A stretch of DNA of 64,000 nt from Jejuia sp040720935. GTDB lineage: Bacteria; Bacteroidota; Bacteroidia; Flavobacteriales; Flavobacteriaceae. Positions 38,089 to 46,839 of the stretch are shown here, piece by piece. The DNA lies in the NCBI RefSeq assembly GCF_040720935.1, contig NZ_JBFDAE010000010.1, forward strand, positions 62,001 through 126,000, in the 5' to 3' direction. A model generated the notes under the pieces. The model was given only the letters and a program-made list of their open reading frames with translations. It was not told the origin of the DNA and made no database searches. The position numbers and the translations under genes were made by a program. The first letter of the stretch is position 1, and every line of letters begins with the position of its first letter.

Positions 38089-39137
38089 CATATGGTGATT
38101 TTTTTAAGGGGAAAAGAGTTTTTTTAACAGGACATACGGGTTTTAAAGGTTCATGGATGACGCTTTTGCTTCAGTCCCTTGGAGCAGAAGTAACAGGTTA
38201 TGCACTTTCTCCCGAACAAGAACAAAACATATTCGATTATGCTGGTTTGGATAAAAAAATGTCTTCTCATATAGGCGACATACAGGATTTATCTGCTTTA
38301 CAGGACGCAATGAAAAATGCTGATCCCGAAATAGTAATCCATATGGCTGCCCAACCACTAGTTATCGAATCCTATAAAAACCCTGTACATACTTATGGGA
38401 CAAATGTTATGGGAACGGTGAATTTACTTGAAATAGTTCGCCAATTACCCAATGTAGCTGTTTGTCTTAATATCACCACGGATAAGGTTTACAAAAATAA
38501 CGAATGGCTTTGGGGATATCGTGAAACAGATACTTTGGGGGGGCATGATCCCTATTCCAATAGTAAGGCTTGTTCCGAATTGGTTACCCAATCGTATCGC
38601 GATTCTTTTTTTACCGATTCCAATACCGTTATTGCTACGGCAAGGGCGGGAAATGTTATTGGAGGTGGAGATTGGGCAGATAATAGGCTGGTTCCCGATT
38701 TCATTAGGGCTATCCAATCTGGAGAGCAAGTGGTGATAAGAAGTCCAAAAGCTGTGAGACCTTGGCAGCATGTCCTTGATTGTCTAGGCGGATACTTACA
38801 TCTCATTTGGCAATTATCAACAAACAAAAAACTGGCATCGAGTTATAATTTCGGTCCAGAGAATGACAATATTAGATCTGTTGAATCCCTTATAGATAAA
38901 GTCTGTAAGGCTTGGGGTAATTCAGCTTCATATAGAATTGAAGGCAACGACGCTTTTCATGAAGCAGGTTTGTTGCGATTGGATATTTCTATAGCCAGAC
39001 AGGAATTGGGGTGGCAACCTAAGTGGGGAATGGATAAAACCGTAACACAAATTGTAGATTGGTACAAAGCATTTTCTGAGGGTCAAGATGCCTTGGGACT
39101 TTGCCAAAAGCAAATAAACGAATTCCTTCAACATTAA
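38082..39137 (+). CDS. rfbG: CDP-glucose 4,6-dehydratase
   Basis: About 351 residues from the ATG at 38082, which overlaps the rfbF stop (ATGGTAG); in-frame ATGs at 38052 and 38073 are alternatives. GKRVFLTGHTGFKGSW is the NAD-binding motif of RfbG, NITTDKVYKNNEW and HDPYSNSKACSEL hold the catalytic Thr and Tyr-x3-Lys, and VRPWQHVLDCLGGYL is characteristic. It converts CDP-glucose to CDP-4-keto-6-deoxyglucose. Its usual successor in dideoxysugar loci, the dehydrase RfbH, is absent; the next gene is a reductase. Confidence 0.94.
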   Translation: MVAYGDFFKGKRVFLTGHTGFKGSWMTLLLQSLGAEVTGYALSPEQEQNIFDYAGLDKKMSSHIGDIQDLSALQDAMKNADPEIVIHMAAQPLVIESYKNPVHTYGTNVMGTVNLLEIVRQLPNVAVCLNITTDKVYKNNEWLWGYRETDTLGGHDPYSNSKACSELVTQSYRDSFFTDSNTVIATARAGNVIGGGDWADNRLVPDFIRAIQSGEQVVIRSPKAVRPWQHVLDCLGGYLHLIWQLSTNKKLASSYNFGPENDNIRSVESLIDKVCKAWGNSASYRIEGNDAFHEAGLLRLDISIARQELGWQPKWGMDKTVTQIVDWYKAFSEGQDALGLCQKQINEFLQH

Positions 39138-39146
39138 TTTGATATC

Positions 39147-40031
39147 GTGAAGCAATCCCTTTTTATTACTGGGGCCGATGGCTTTTTGGGTCATCACCTA
39201 GTCCAACAATTGTCGAAAACCTACACCATTATTGGTTTAGTGAGATCTCCTCAAAATCTGAAACGCTTAAAAGCTGAACAGATAACGCTATATAGTACCA
39301 ATGACCCTTTAGACGAAGTTTTTGACAGATACCGACCTATCGGAATTGTGCACACAGCAACCAAATATGGGAGAACTGATGAACCTGTACCCGGCTTACT
39401 TGATGTAAATGTTGATTTGCCAGTACATTTGCTAGAACTGTCCCAAAAATACAATTCCAAAGTATTCATTAATATCGGTAGTTTTATCACACAAGGCAAA
39501 GGGTATAATTATTTGCAGGATTACGCACTATCCAAAAAACAATGTTCCCAATGGCTTCAACTTATAGCCAATAAAAACGATACTTGTAAAGTCATCGACT
39601 TTACTTTATACCACCCCTTTGGTCCTGGGGATTCTGATTCTAAGTTCGTCAGCAATATGGTAAGAGCCATAAAAGAAAGAACCTCTTTTATAGACTTGAC
39701 CCCTGGGGAGCAAAAAAGAGACTTTATCTATGTGGGCGATGTGGTGAATGCTATTGAATTGGCTTTAAACCGGTCTGCTGATTTGCAAACACCCTATACT
39801 CAAACAGATTTGGGTACAGGCTCATCCCATACGCTACGTTATTTTCTAGAAACTCTTAAGAAAGTGTCCGGAAATACCGAAACTGAACTTCGATTTGGAA
39901 AATTGCCCTATCGGGAAAACGAGATTATGGAAGCAAAAGCTGCTCCCGACTTACTTGTCTCTTGGGGCTGGAAACCTAATTATACCTTAGACCAAGGCCT
40001 TTTGCTTACCTTAGATCAAACGATAATCTAG
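39147..40031 (+). CDS. SDR sugar reductase, probably CDP-4-keto-6-deoxyhexose reductase
   Basis: 294 residues, start GTG, 9 bp after the rfbG stop. ITGADGFLGHHL is the nucleotide-binding motif and YALSK the catalytic Tyr-x3-Lys; HPFGPGDSDSKF and QKRDFIYVGDVV are typical of the RfbJ/abequose-synthase-like branch of extended SDRs. With RfbF and RfbG but no RfbH, the likely reaction is direct 4-keto reduction to a CDP-6-deoxyhexose and not to a 3,6-dideoxyhexose. Stereochemistry cannot be predicted. Confidence 0.82.
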   Translation: MKQSLFITGADGFLGHHLVQQLSKTYTIIGLVRSPQNLKRLKAEQITLYSTNDPLDEVFDRYRPIGIVHTATKYGRTDEPVPGLLDVNVDLPVHLLELSQKYNSKVFINIGSFITQGKGYNYLQDYALSKKQCSQWLQLIANKNDTCKVIDFTLYHPFGPGDSDSKFVSNMVRAIKERTSFIDLTPGEQKRDFIYVGDVVNAIELALNRSADLQTPYTQTDLGTGSSHTLRYFLETLKKVSGNTETELRFGKLPYRENEIMEAKAAPDLLVSWGWKPNYTLDQGLLLTLDQTII

Positions 40032-40118
40032 GTTCGTCACCCTACTACCCTTTTCTAATACTGTTCAATATCCTGTTCAGTTCACTCTGCAAAATATCGA
40101 AATTATCAACTACTCCTT

Positions 40119-41333
40119 TTAGTCGTTGTCAAAACCTAATTGTTGCAACAGTTGACAGATTTCTTTTTCATCCGTATTGATTTGCACTATCTTTTTGGGG
40201 TCAGTTCCCATAAGTGCCAATTCTGCATGAATCGATTTAAAAACAGATGGATTGGTTGTGGCTATTATTAAAAAGTCATACTCGGCGTTGATAATGGAGC
40301 TAGGAGGATTAACAAAATTATCGCCAATATTCAGTTCATGGAAATCAATATCTATCCATTTGACAATTTGAAAAAAATTGCTTTTGCTAATCGATGATAT
40401 AAGATGCCGTCCAAAAGAACCTGAACTGTAAACAATAACTTTGGAGTTCTTTTTTGTTTTTAAAAAAGGATTGAAAATAATATTTCCCGAGGCATCATGG
40501 ATTAATCCTCCTGATCTTACCAAGATTAAGGAGTAAAGATAATATAGTATCTGTGTATTTAAGTTATCCTTATCAAGGAAAGGGCTTAATTTTAGTTCTA
40601 GAAAATTTTTCAACAGCCCCAATCTGTAATATTCTATTGTTGAGTTTTTAATGGATTTCAGAATGGAATCATGTCGTTGCCTGTAGTAATAAAGTGGTAT
40701 TCTACTTATTGTAAGTTTTTTTGAAATAGATAAATAAGTATAGGTAATGGCAGCGTCCTCTCCCATTACAATTTCTCCGGGAACCTCAAATAACACTTCA
40801 TTGAGCAACTCCCTTTTGAACAGTTTGCTCCATACATAGGTAGATATTTCGTGTTCACAAAAAGTACCATTATACATGGCTTTTGGAAGTATCGAATTTT
40901 TAATTTCAGGTTCCTCAAAAACACCAGTATAAGAGGGCTTTATTGTTTCAATTTTCCCGTCGAACTCCCTGAAATGTCCCGTCACAACGAGGTCGGACTC
41001 ATTAACTTCAGCAAGTTTGAATAAAATATCAAGATAAAACTTATCTACCCAATCATCACCATCAATATAAGCGACATACTTACCCTTGGCGTTCTTAAGC
41101 CCTTCTTTTCTACCACTCAAAAGTTGTCCGTGTTCTTTGTGGATTACTTTAATCCGGTTGTCCTTACTTGCATATTCGTCGCAAATTTGAGGGCAATTGT
41201 CAGGGCTTCCATTGTCAACCAAAATCAGTTCAAAATCAGTAAAAGATTGGTCTAAAATGCTGTCAATACATTGAGGAAGATAAGCCTCTATCTTATATAT
41301 GGGTACAATAACACTAATACTAACTTCATTCAT
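40119..41333 (-). CDS. Glycosyltransferase family 2 with C-terminal Rossmann-like domain
   Basis: 404 residues from the ATG at 41333; a GTG at 41339 is an alternative. Residues 1-220 are GT-A: SVIVPIYKIEAYLPQCIDSI, VDNGSPDNCPQICDEYA, and the metal site IDGDDW. Residues about 305-400 are different: KVIVYSSGSFGRHL and later YDFLIIATTNP resemble a small nucleotide-binding fold such as the C-terminal or PglD-like Rossmann domains found in sugar-modifying enzymes. It follows the lactonase gene by 8 bp on the minus strand. Probably transfers the unusual sugar made by the local genes. Confidence 0.85.
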   Translation of the reverse strand: MNEVSISVIVPIYKIEAYLPQCIDSILDQSFTDFELILVDNGSPDNCPQICDEYASKDNRIKVIHKEHGQLLSGRKEGLKNAKGKYVAYIDGDDWVDKFYLDILFKLAEVNESDLVVTGHFREFDGKIETIKPSYTGVFEEPEIKNSILPKAMYNGTFCEHEISTYVWSKLFKRELLNEVLFEVPGEIVMGEDAAITYTYLSISKKLTISRIPLYYYRQRHDSILKSIKNSTIEYYRLGLLKNFLELKLSPFLDKDNLNTQILYYLYSLILVRSGGLIHDASGNIIFNPFLKTKKNSKVIVYSSGSFGRHLISSISKSNFFQIVKWIDIDFHELNIGDNFVNPPSSIINAEYDFLIIATTNPSVFKSIHAELALMGTDPKKIVQINTDEKEICQLLQQLGFDND

Positions 41334-41341
41334 AATCACAG

Positions 41342-42151
41342 TTAATTTAATTCAATATAAAAAAGCCCACCTCCGTACATATCATCTTTGGAAGACTTTG
41401 CAGTTGTTACATATAGGTTTAAATGATTGTCAATACAGCAGGATGTTACGTTTGGGCATGGCAATTTTCGCTCCTCTATTTTTCGACCATTTTCGGGATT
41501 CCATCGAGATACACGCCCTCCTCCCCATTCTGCAATCCATAACATGCCCTCATGGTCCATGCACATACCATCGGGACTTCCCTCTCCATTAAACGCTATC
41601 ACGTAAGACTCAAATAATACATCCCCGTTTTTCATATCATAGGCATATTTGGCCACTTTCTTGGTGGGGGTATCAATGAAGTAAAGACTGCTGCCATCTT
41701 GTGAAAATGCCAGACCGTTGGAAATGGTCGTGTTCTCAATGATAACCTTGTGTTTTCCTTCTGAATATGAAAAGACCTTTCCTATGTTATCCTTGACTTC
41801 GGGAAATCCCATCGTTCCAATGATAAACCTTCCTTCGGGGTCTTTGATACCATCGTTATATCTAACGGAATTTGCTATATCAATTTGAAAAGAAAATTGC
41901 TTTTGCATGGTGTTGAAATCTATTTCAAAAAAACCATTTTTAGAGGCGACCATGATTCTTTTCCTATCCAACAAGAAAACACAACTCACGGGTGAATCTA
42001 ATTTTACGCTCAAAATCTCCCTAGTAGATGGATTGTAACAAAAGACCAAGTAATCAAAAATAGATACAAAATAAAGGAGCTTTTCCTTGTGGTCAAAAAC
42101 AGGGCCTTCTAAAAGTTCAGAATTAAGGTGAAAAATAAGTGACGGATTCAT
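41342..42151 (-). CDS. SMP-30/gluconolactonase/regucalcin family protein
   Basis: 269 residues, six-bladed beta-propeller family. Metal-site residues are in the expected places: Glu in LLEGPVFD near residue 15, Asn in RYNDGIKDPEGRF, Asn in TISNGLAFSQDG and Asp in GSPDGMCMDHEG. Relatives open sugar lactones in the cytoplasm or periplasm; no signal peptide is seen here. It lies between an SDR gene (13-bp gap) and a GT2 gene in a minus-strand operon. An SDR oxidising a sugar to a lactone that this protein hydrolyses would be a consistent pair, but this is inferred only from adjacency. Confidence 0.87.
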   Translation of the reverse strand: MNPSLIFHLNSELLEGPVFDHKEKLLYFVSIFDYLVFCYNPSTREILSVKLDSPVSCVFLLDRKRIMVASKNGFFEIDFNTMQKQFSFQIDIANSVRYNDGIKDPEGRFIIGTMGFPEVKDNIGKVFSYSEGKHKVIIENTTISNGLAFSQDGSSLYFIDTPTKKVAKYAYDMKNGDVLFESYVIAFNGEGSPDGMCMDHEGMLWIAEWGGGRVSRWNPENGRKIEERKLPCPNVTSCCIDNHLNLYVTTAKSSKDDMYGGGLFYIELN

Positions 42152-42164
42152 ATATGCATACTAA

Positions 42165-42911
42165 TTAAATATAATGTCCTCCGGTGATTCTTAATAACGA
42201 ACCAGTTGTCATCGCCGATTCATCAGAAATTAAATGCATTACTGCCGGTATTGGGTCAAATTTATTTAACAAACGTCCCATAGGAATAATATTGCCTGCA
42301 ATAGTATTCAATTCTTCTTCACTTACACCCTCTTCAGCTCTTAATTGAAGTTCTCCTTCGGTGTTAGTCCAACCCATTACCACATAATTTGATCTAATTC
42401 CATATTTTGCATAATGATGTGCAATATGATTTGACAGCGTATAAAGAGTACTTTTAGTAAGCGCATATGGCGCTCTATCAATATCACCATAATCCATATG
42501 AGGAGATCCAAAGAAAATGATTGAACCTACTTTAGATTTCATCATAGATTTTAAGACATGTTTTAACAAGAAAAATGGAGCTTTAAGATTAATGTTAAAA
42601 GCACTGTCGTAAATGTCCTCTTCGGTATCAATGATAGATGAAATAGGTGTTATTCCCGCATATAAAACTAATGCGTCTATTTTTCCGAATTTTTTTATGG
42701 TCTGTGTGTAATAATTTTCAATTTCCTGGATGCTATTCAGGTCAATCTTATGAAAATAAAGCTCATTTGCTGATTGTAATGATCGTATGATTTTAGTACC
42801 TTCATCAAGGTTTCTTCCACAAAAAGACACATTGTAACCTTTTTTTAAGCAGGATTTCAGTATCTCGTTACCAACACCCTTGGTCCCTCCTAAAATCATT
42901 ACTGTTTTCAT
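42165..42911 (-). CDS. SDR-family oxidoreductase
   Basis: 248 residues. VMILGGTKGVGNEIL is the nucleotide-binding loop, ALVLYAGITP replaces the usual NNAG with YAG, and APYALTKSTLY holds Tyr-x3-Lys. Ser in FFGSPHMDYG is the third catalytic residue. First gene of a minus-strand operon with the SMP-30 protein and the GT2 enzyme. Possible role: oxidation or reduction of a sugar intermediate of the polymer. Confidence 0.85.
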   Translation of the reverse strand: MKTVMILGGTKGVGNEILKSCLKKGYNVSFCGRNLDEGTKIIRSLQSANELYFHKIDLNSIQEIENYYTQTIKKFGKIDALVLYAGITPISSIIDTEEDIYDSAFNINLKAPFFLLKHVLKSMMKSKVGSIIFFGSPHMDYGDIDRAPYALTKSTLYTLSNHIAHHYAKYGIRSNYVVMGWTNTEGELQLRAEEGVSEEELNTIAGNIIPMGRLLNKFDPIPAVMHLISDESAMTTGSLLRITGGHYI

Positions 42912-43100
42912 AGATGTGTAATTTTCTGGTTTTAATTTGTACTACTGCCCAAATCTAATTATTTATTACTAGGTTCAAAATTTTTTCCCCACATAATTGA
43001 AATAATATCGTTTAATGTACTAATGGGCGTAATAATCCTATGGTTTAAGCGATAAGAACTTGGTTGATTTTTAATGTTTATTCATTTTTAGGGTATAGCC

Positions 43101-43134
43101 AGCCCTGTCTACCGACAGGCAGGCGGCAGGCTGG
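43101..43134 (-). repeat. 34-bp GC-rich repeat, copy at 43.1 kb
   Basis: Its reverse complement matches 59828-59861 at all but about four positions. It contains the partial palindrome CCTGTC-TACC-GACAGG and stands out from the AT-rich surroundings. Confidence 0.65.
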
Positions 43135-43221
43135 TACCCCAAGGCTTGCCTCGTTTTTCTTTTTTGGAGTTTAGTTGTTGGTTTTTTTTGAATTTTAATA
43201 CATCGTGGGCTTGCCCTGAGG
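43135..43221 (-). repeat. Dispersed repeat, copy 2
   Basis: Inverted relative to 4794-4873. The ends AGGCTTGCCTCGTTTTTC and GTGGGCTTGCCCTGAGG are the conserved parts. It directly adjoins the 34-bp repeat. Confidence 0.6.
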
Positions 43222-43228
43222 TGTTTTA

Positions 43229-43834
43229 TTAAGAGTTTCCATCCCAAAGACTAAACGAAGCTTGTTCAATGGAGGACATTGCCTCACGATTGAATATTTT
43301 TTGAATAGTTTTCAACAAGATTCTTAAATCGTTATAGAAACTTAAATGATCAACATACCATACGTCATGAGCAAATCGTTCGTTCCATGACAAGGCAGTA
43401 CGACCATTTACTTGCGCCCATCCAGTAATACCTGGTTTGACCATATGTCTTCTTGCTTGTTCTTTGTTATATAACGGCAGGTATTCAATTAATAGCGGCC
43501 TAGGGCCAATGAGTGACATATCACCTTTCAAAACATTGACCAGCTGCAACAGTTCATCTAAGGAAGTCTTTCGAATAAATGCACCAACTTTTGTAATACG
43601 CTGCTCTTGATTAATTAATTCACTTTCATTGTTTTTAGGGTCTCTCATGGTCTTGAACTTTATGATGGTGAATATTTTTGTGTTTTTCCCAGGTCTCTTT
43701 TGGAAGAAGAACGGTTTGCCTCCATTGGCAAATAACAGTAGAATGATTAATGTAACAATCACAGGTGATAATAAAATCAACGCCACAAGCGATATTGAAA
43801 AGTCTAAAATTCTTTTAAAAAACTTTTTGTACAT
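43229..43834 (-). CDS. Initiating sugar-phosphate transferase, copy 1
   Basis: 201 residues, a minimal bacterial sugar transferase (PglC type). One N-terminal membrane-associated helix (about 8-35) is followed by RPGKNTKIF, KFKTM, SLDELLQL with the catalytic Asp-Glu pair, SLIGPRPL and KPGITGWAQVNGR. It attaches the first sugar phosphate to undecaprenyl phosphate at the inner membrane and so starts repeat-unit assembly. A close homologue sits at 46156 in the opposite orientation. It stands alone, with repeats downstream. Confidence 0.93.
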   Translation of the reverse strand: MYKKFFKRILDFSISLVALILLSPVIVTLIILLLFANGGKPFFFQKRPGKNTKIFTIIKFKTMRDPKNNESELINQEQRITKVGAFIRKTSLDELLQLVNVLKGDMSLIGPRPLLIEYLPLYNKEQARRHMVKPGITGWAQVNGRTALSWNERFAHDVWYVDHLSFYNDLRILLKTIQKIFNREAMSSIEQASFSLWDGNS

Positions 43835-44026
43835 AACGAATTAATCATTTTAGTAATGGCTTCTTTTATAAAGCCTTCAAGATTTTGATATTTAAAGTCT
43901 TAAAAATTGATTTTAGCAAAACCTATAGCCTATTTAACTAGCGTTGAAGCCTGTGTACAAACTAACTTCACTATATTCTTAATTAACCCAATTATCGATT
44001 AGAACTATTTAAAAAAAAGAAATAAT

Positions 44027-44518
44027 CTAAGGGAATTGCTGAAATTTCTTGTACCTATCCGGAACCGGAAATTCTCGTGTCACACCGTGCCAAAACATGT
44101 TTACAATCCACCATCTGTCTTGGTAGTAGGCCAACTGAATACTTTTCACATCTTGTTTGTAAGGTTTGTTGTTTGCCATATCTTCCTTGCTATGGAAAGC
44201 TTCGCAATGACTAAATGCATGACCAATGTTTGCATAAGTCTCTACCACCCTACCTATTTCTCTTTCGTAAAAAGCGGTTTCTCGAGTATTGTCAAACCAA
44301 AAGCCAATACGTTCAACGTAATCATTTGGGTGTATCCATTGGAGTCTTACATTACTGTTTATATCCTTTTCATAACCGATTTTGTAGGCTTGAGGATGAA
44401 ATAAAAATCTAAAGAAATCCCAGTCTCTTTTTTCACCTGGCTCACCACCTAGACATGCATAAAATGCTGTTATTAAGTCGTCTATAGTTTGTACACTTTT
44501 CAAATATTCTTCTTTCAT
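44027..44518 (-). CDS. NTF2/SnoaL-like small protein
   Basis: 163 residues, no signal peptide, rich in aromatic residues. The order of predicted elements (helix DDLITAFYACL, FFRFLFHP, YVERIGFWFDN, FYEREIGRVVETYANIGHAFS, then strands SIQLAYYQDRWWIVNMFWHG) suggests a cone-shaped NTF2-like fold. Its promoter is unusually clear (44559-44589). Function unknown; such folds bind small ligands or act as isomerases. Overlapping frames on the opposite strand are taken as shadows. Confidence 0.75.
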   Translation of the reverse strand: MKEEYLKSVQTIDDLITAFYACLGGEPGEKRDWDFFRFLFHPQAYKIGYEKDINSNVRLQWIHPNDYVERIGFWFDNTRETAFYEREIGRVVETYANIGHAFSHCEAFHSKEDMANNKPYKQDVKSIQLAYYQDRWWIVNMFWHGVTREFPVPDRYKKFQQFP

Positions 44519-44823
44519 TTAAATTTGTTATTTCGGTTAAAGTTTTATTTAAATCAATCAAATATACCAACTCATATGAATTGGAGCAACTAAAGCGTAT
44601 AAAATTAGGGCCATTATTTTAAAAGCTCCAGTTCCACAAGTCCTTATTCGACTAATAGCCTTTCTATAAACAGGAGATGGCCCCTATGGATTAGGCAAAA
44701 AAGTATTATCTTCGATGCTTCAAATTTATCAATTTACCTAAATTGATGAAAATTATCGAGACCTACTGGCCTTTGCTGCCAATTTTGGTCTCAATTACAG
44801 TCTGAATTCTGAAGATTGGATTT
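44519..44823. other. Divergent intergenic region (305 bp)
   Basis: Holds the promoter of the NTF2-like gene (44559-44589). Nothing else is recognised on the side facing the aldo/keto reductase. Confidence 0.5.
44559..44589 (-). promoter_or_regulatory. Bacteroidota-type promoter of the NTF2-like gene
   Basis: On the minus strand TTG (44589-44587) is followed after 20 bp by TATATTTG (44566-44559), matching the consensus, about 40 bp before the ATG at 44518. Confidence 0.65.
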
Positions 44824-45696
44824 ATGAACTTAAAAAAAAATGAGATGAAGCATAAAATTTCCGATATATCTGGCACTTTCACCTTGAACAATGGCGTGAA
44901 AATGCCCTATTTAGGTCTTGGAACATACATGCCAAAGGACAGTCAGGAAGTAACCAATTCTGTGCGATTCGCATTAGATAACGGATATCGACTTATAGAT
45001 ACGGCCGCTATTTATAGAAACGAAAACGATGTTAGATTGGGAATAGAAGCAAGTAGCGTACCAAGGGAAGAAGTTTTTGTCTCGAGTAAAGTCTGGAATA
45101 GTGACCAAGGTTATGACAAAACCATCAAAGCTTTCGAAAAGAGTCTTGCAAATCTCCAGATGGATTACCTGGACCTTTATCTAGTCCATTGGCCAGTAGT
45201 TGGAGAATATAAAGAAACTTGGCGAGCACTGGAGGAATTATACAAACAGGGAAAAATACGGGCAATAGGTGTATGTAATTTTTTGAAGCACCAATTAGAG
45301 GATTTAATGGAAGATGCAGAAGTGATTCCCATGGTAAATCAAATGGAATTTCATCCATACCTAGTGCAACAGGAATTGATTGATTTTTGCCAACTACATC
45401 ATATCCAATATGAGGCTTGGTCTCCTTTAATGGAAGGAAAGGTTTTCGAGTTACCTGAATTCCAAAAATTAGCGAAAAAGTATGGTAAAAGCATTGCTCA
45501 AATTGTATTGAGATACGATTTACAAAAAGGTGTGGTTACCATTCCAAAATCTTCAAAAGAGAAACGCATTATTGCTAACGCCGATTTATTTGATTTTGAA
45601 CTATCCGAAGCGGACATGGACTTTATTGACGCCATGGATCGTAACCATCGTTTTGGCCCGAACCCGGACAACTTTGAATGGTCTTATATTCTGTAA
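44824..45696 (+). CDS. Aldo/keto reductase
   Basis: 290 residues (ATG at 44845 gives 283 and is also possible). The catalytic tetrad is complete: Asp59 and Tyr64 in LIDTAAIYRNE, Lys89 in VSSKVW and His122 in LVHWP. IPKSSKEKRI near the C-terminus is the NADPH-binding loop. It reduces aldehydes or ketones in the cytoplasm and has no evident partner among the sugar genes on either side. It may be cargo between the two sugar-transferase genes. Confidence 0.92.
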   Translation: MNLKKNEMKHKISDISGTFTLNNGVKMPYLGLGTYMPKDSQEVTNSVRFALDNGYRLIDTAAIYRNENDVRLGIEASSVPREEVFVSSKVWNSDQGYDKTIKAFEKSLANLQMDYLDLYLVHWPVVGEYKETWRALEELYKQGKIRAIGVCNFLKHQLEDLMEDAEVIPMVNQMEFHPYLVQQELIDFCQLHHIQYEAWSPLMEGKVFELPEFQKLAKKYGKSIAQIVLRYDLQKGVVTIPKSSKEKRIIANADLFDFELSEADMDFIDAMDRNHRFGPNPDNFEWSYIL

Positions 45697-46155
45697 AAAA
45701 AAAGGCTTGAATTTCAGCATCAGCGAAAGGTCTTCAACATACAGAACAACGACTTCAACTGGAGAACGATGCTCCATTTGAAGAAAACACCGTCTGCCTG
45801 TCCAAATTTAAACCCTTTGAGGATTACTTGCGGATTTTGTATTTAGCCATCTCACGAAAATTAAATACTAAGGCTTTATCCCCCTGTATTTACAGGCTGT
45901 TTAAGGATCGAGAACTTGGAAAGACCATATAATCTCTTTAAAAATTTTCAAATCGAAAACATGCTGTAAAACAATAATTTGTGCTTGATACACCCCTCGT
46001 TCATTTTAGACAAATTTAAAAAGCAGAGAATGGCTAAATAGCTAATATATATCCTATAAATTGGGTTTTTTGTCGTCTAAACTGGCAGCGGTCAAATTAT
46101 TTGTTTTTATTTGTAGAAATAAACAAGCCTAATTTATTCCTAAATCCATTACCTG
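45697..46155. other. 459-bp spacer with an unassigned open frame
   Basis: A plus-strand frame without a start codon stays open for 73 codons at 45711-45932 and has protein-like composition (FKPFEDYLRILYLAISRKL). It may be the tail of a lost gene. No promoter was identified. Confidence 0.4.
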
Positions 46156-46839
46156 ATGTCCAACAATTTATACGCTACTTATTTCAAACGCCTTTTTGAC
46201 TTCGCTGCTTCTTTATTGGGAGTTCTGGTCCTATCTCCTTTATTGATCATTATAACTATCGTTCTTTGGATTGACTTTAAGGGCTCTCCCTTTTTCTTGC
46301 AAGAACGTCCAGGCAAGGACGAAAAAATCTTTAAGATCATCAAGTTCAAGACCATGAAAGACCCGAAAAACAACGAAAGCGAATTAATTAATCAAGCACA
46401 GCGTATTACGAAAATCGGCACTTTTGTACGAAAAGCTTCCTTAGACGAACTGTTACAACTGGTCAATGTCATCAAAGGAGACATGAGCTTGGTAGGCCCT
46501 AGGCCGCTTGTGATCCAATATCTCCCGTATTACAATGAAACGGAACAAAAAAGACACCTAGTTAAGCCCGGTATCACGGGGCTGGCACAAGTAATGGGCC
46601 GCAATAGCCTTGCATGGGAGGAGCGGTTTTTATTGGACGTCGAGTATGTCGAAAACTTGAGCTTAGCACTCGATGTAAAAATCCTGTATAAAACTGTGCT
46701 GAAAATGTTATCAAAATCGGATGTTGTCATCGACCAAGATGAACACTTGGACATCTTCGACGTTTACCGAAGAAAACAGTGGGAAGCCGATAAAGCTCTT
46801 AAAAGCCCAAAAATGGAACACAACCATCCGAAAGTTTAG
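46156..46839 (+). CDS. Initiating sugar-phosphate transferase, copy 2
   Basis: 227 residues, same family as the gene at 43229, with near-identical stretches such as KDPKNNESELINQ, SLDELLQLVNV and GDMSLVGPRPL. The catalytic Asp-Glu pair is retained. It differs in KPGITGLAQVMGRN, where Leu and Met replace the usual Trp and Asn, and has a longer hydrophilic tail. Different sugar preference is possible. It points away from copy 1, and a fragment that looks like a third copy follows at 46902-47132. Confidence 0.92.
   Translation: MSNNLYATYFKRLFDFAASLLGVLVLSPLLIIITIVLWIDFKGSPFFLQERPGKDEKIFKIIKFKTMKDPKNNESELINQAQRITKIGTFVRKASLDELLQLVNVIKGDMSLVGPRPLVIQYLPYYNETEQKRHLVKPGITGLAQVMGRNSLAWEERFLLDVEYVENLSLALDVKILYKTVLKMLSKSDVVIDQDEHLDIFDVYRRKQWEADKALKSPKMEHNHPKV

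Larger units (their letters stand above)
42912..43228. other. Intergenic region made largely of repeats (317 bp)
   Basis: Contains the 34-bp palindromic repeat at 43101-43134 and dispersed-repeat copy 2 at 43135-43221. No gene is seen. Confidence 0.6.

Noticed and set aside
38445..38771. Antisense frame of 108 codons within rfbG
   Set aside because: Shadow of a confidently assigned gene.
44036..44404. 122-codon frame antisense to the NTF2-like gene
   Set aside because: The minus-strand gene has a clear promoter and a protein-like composition; the antisense frame is Cys- and Phe-rich without features.
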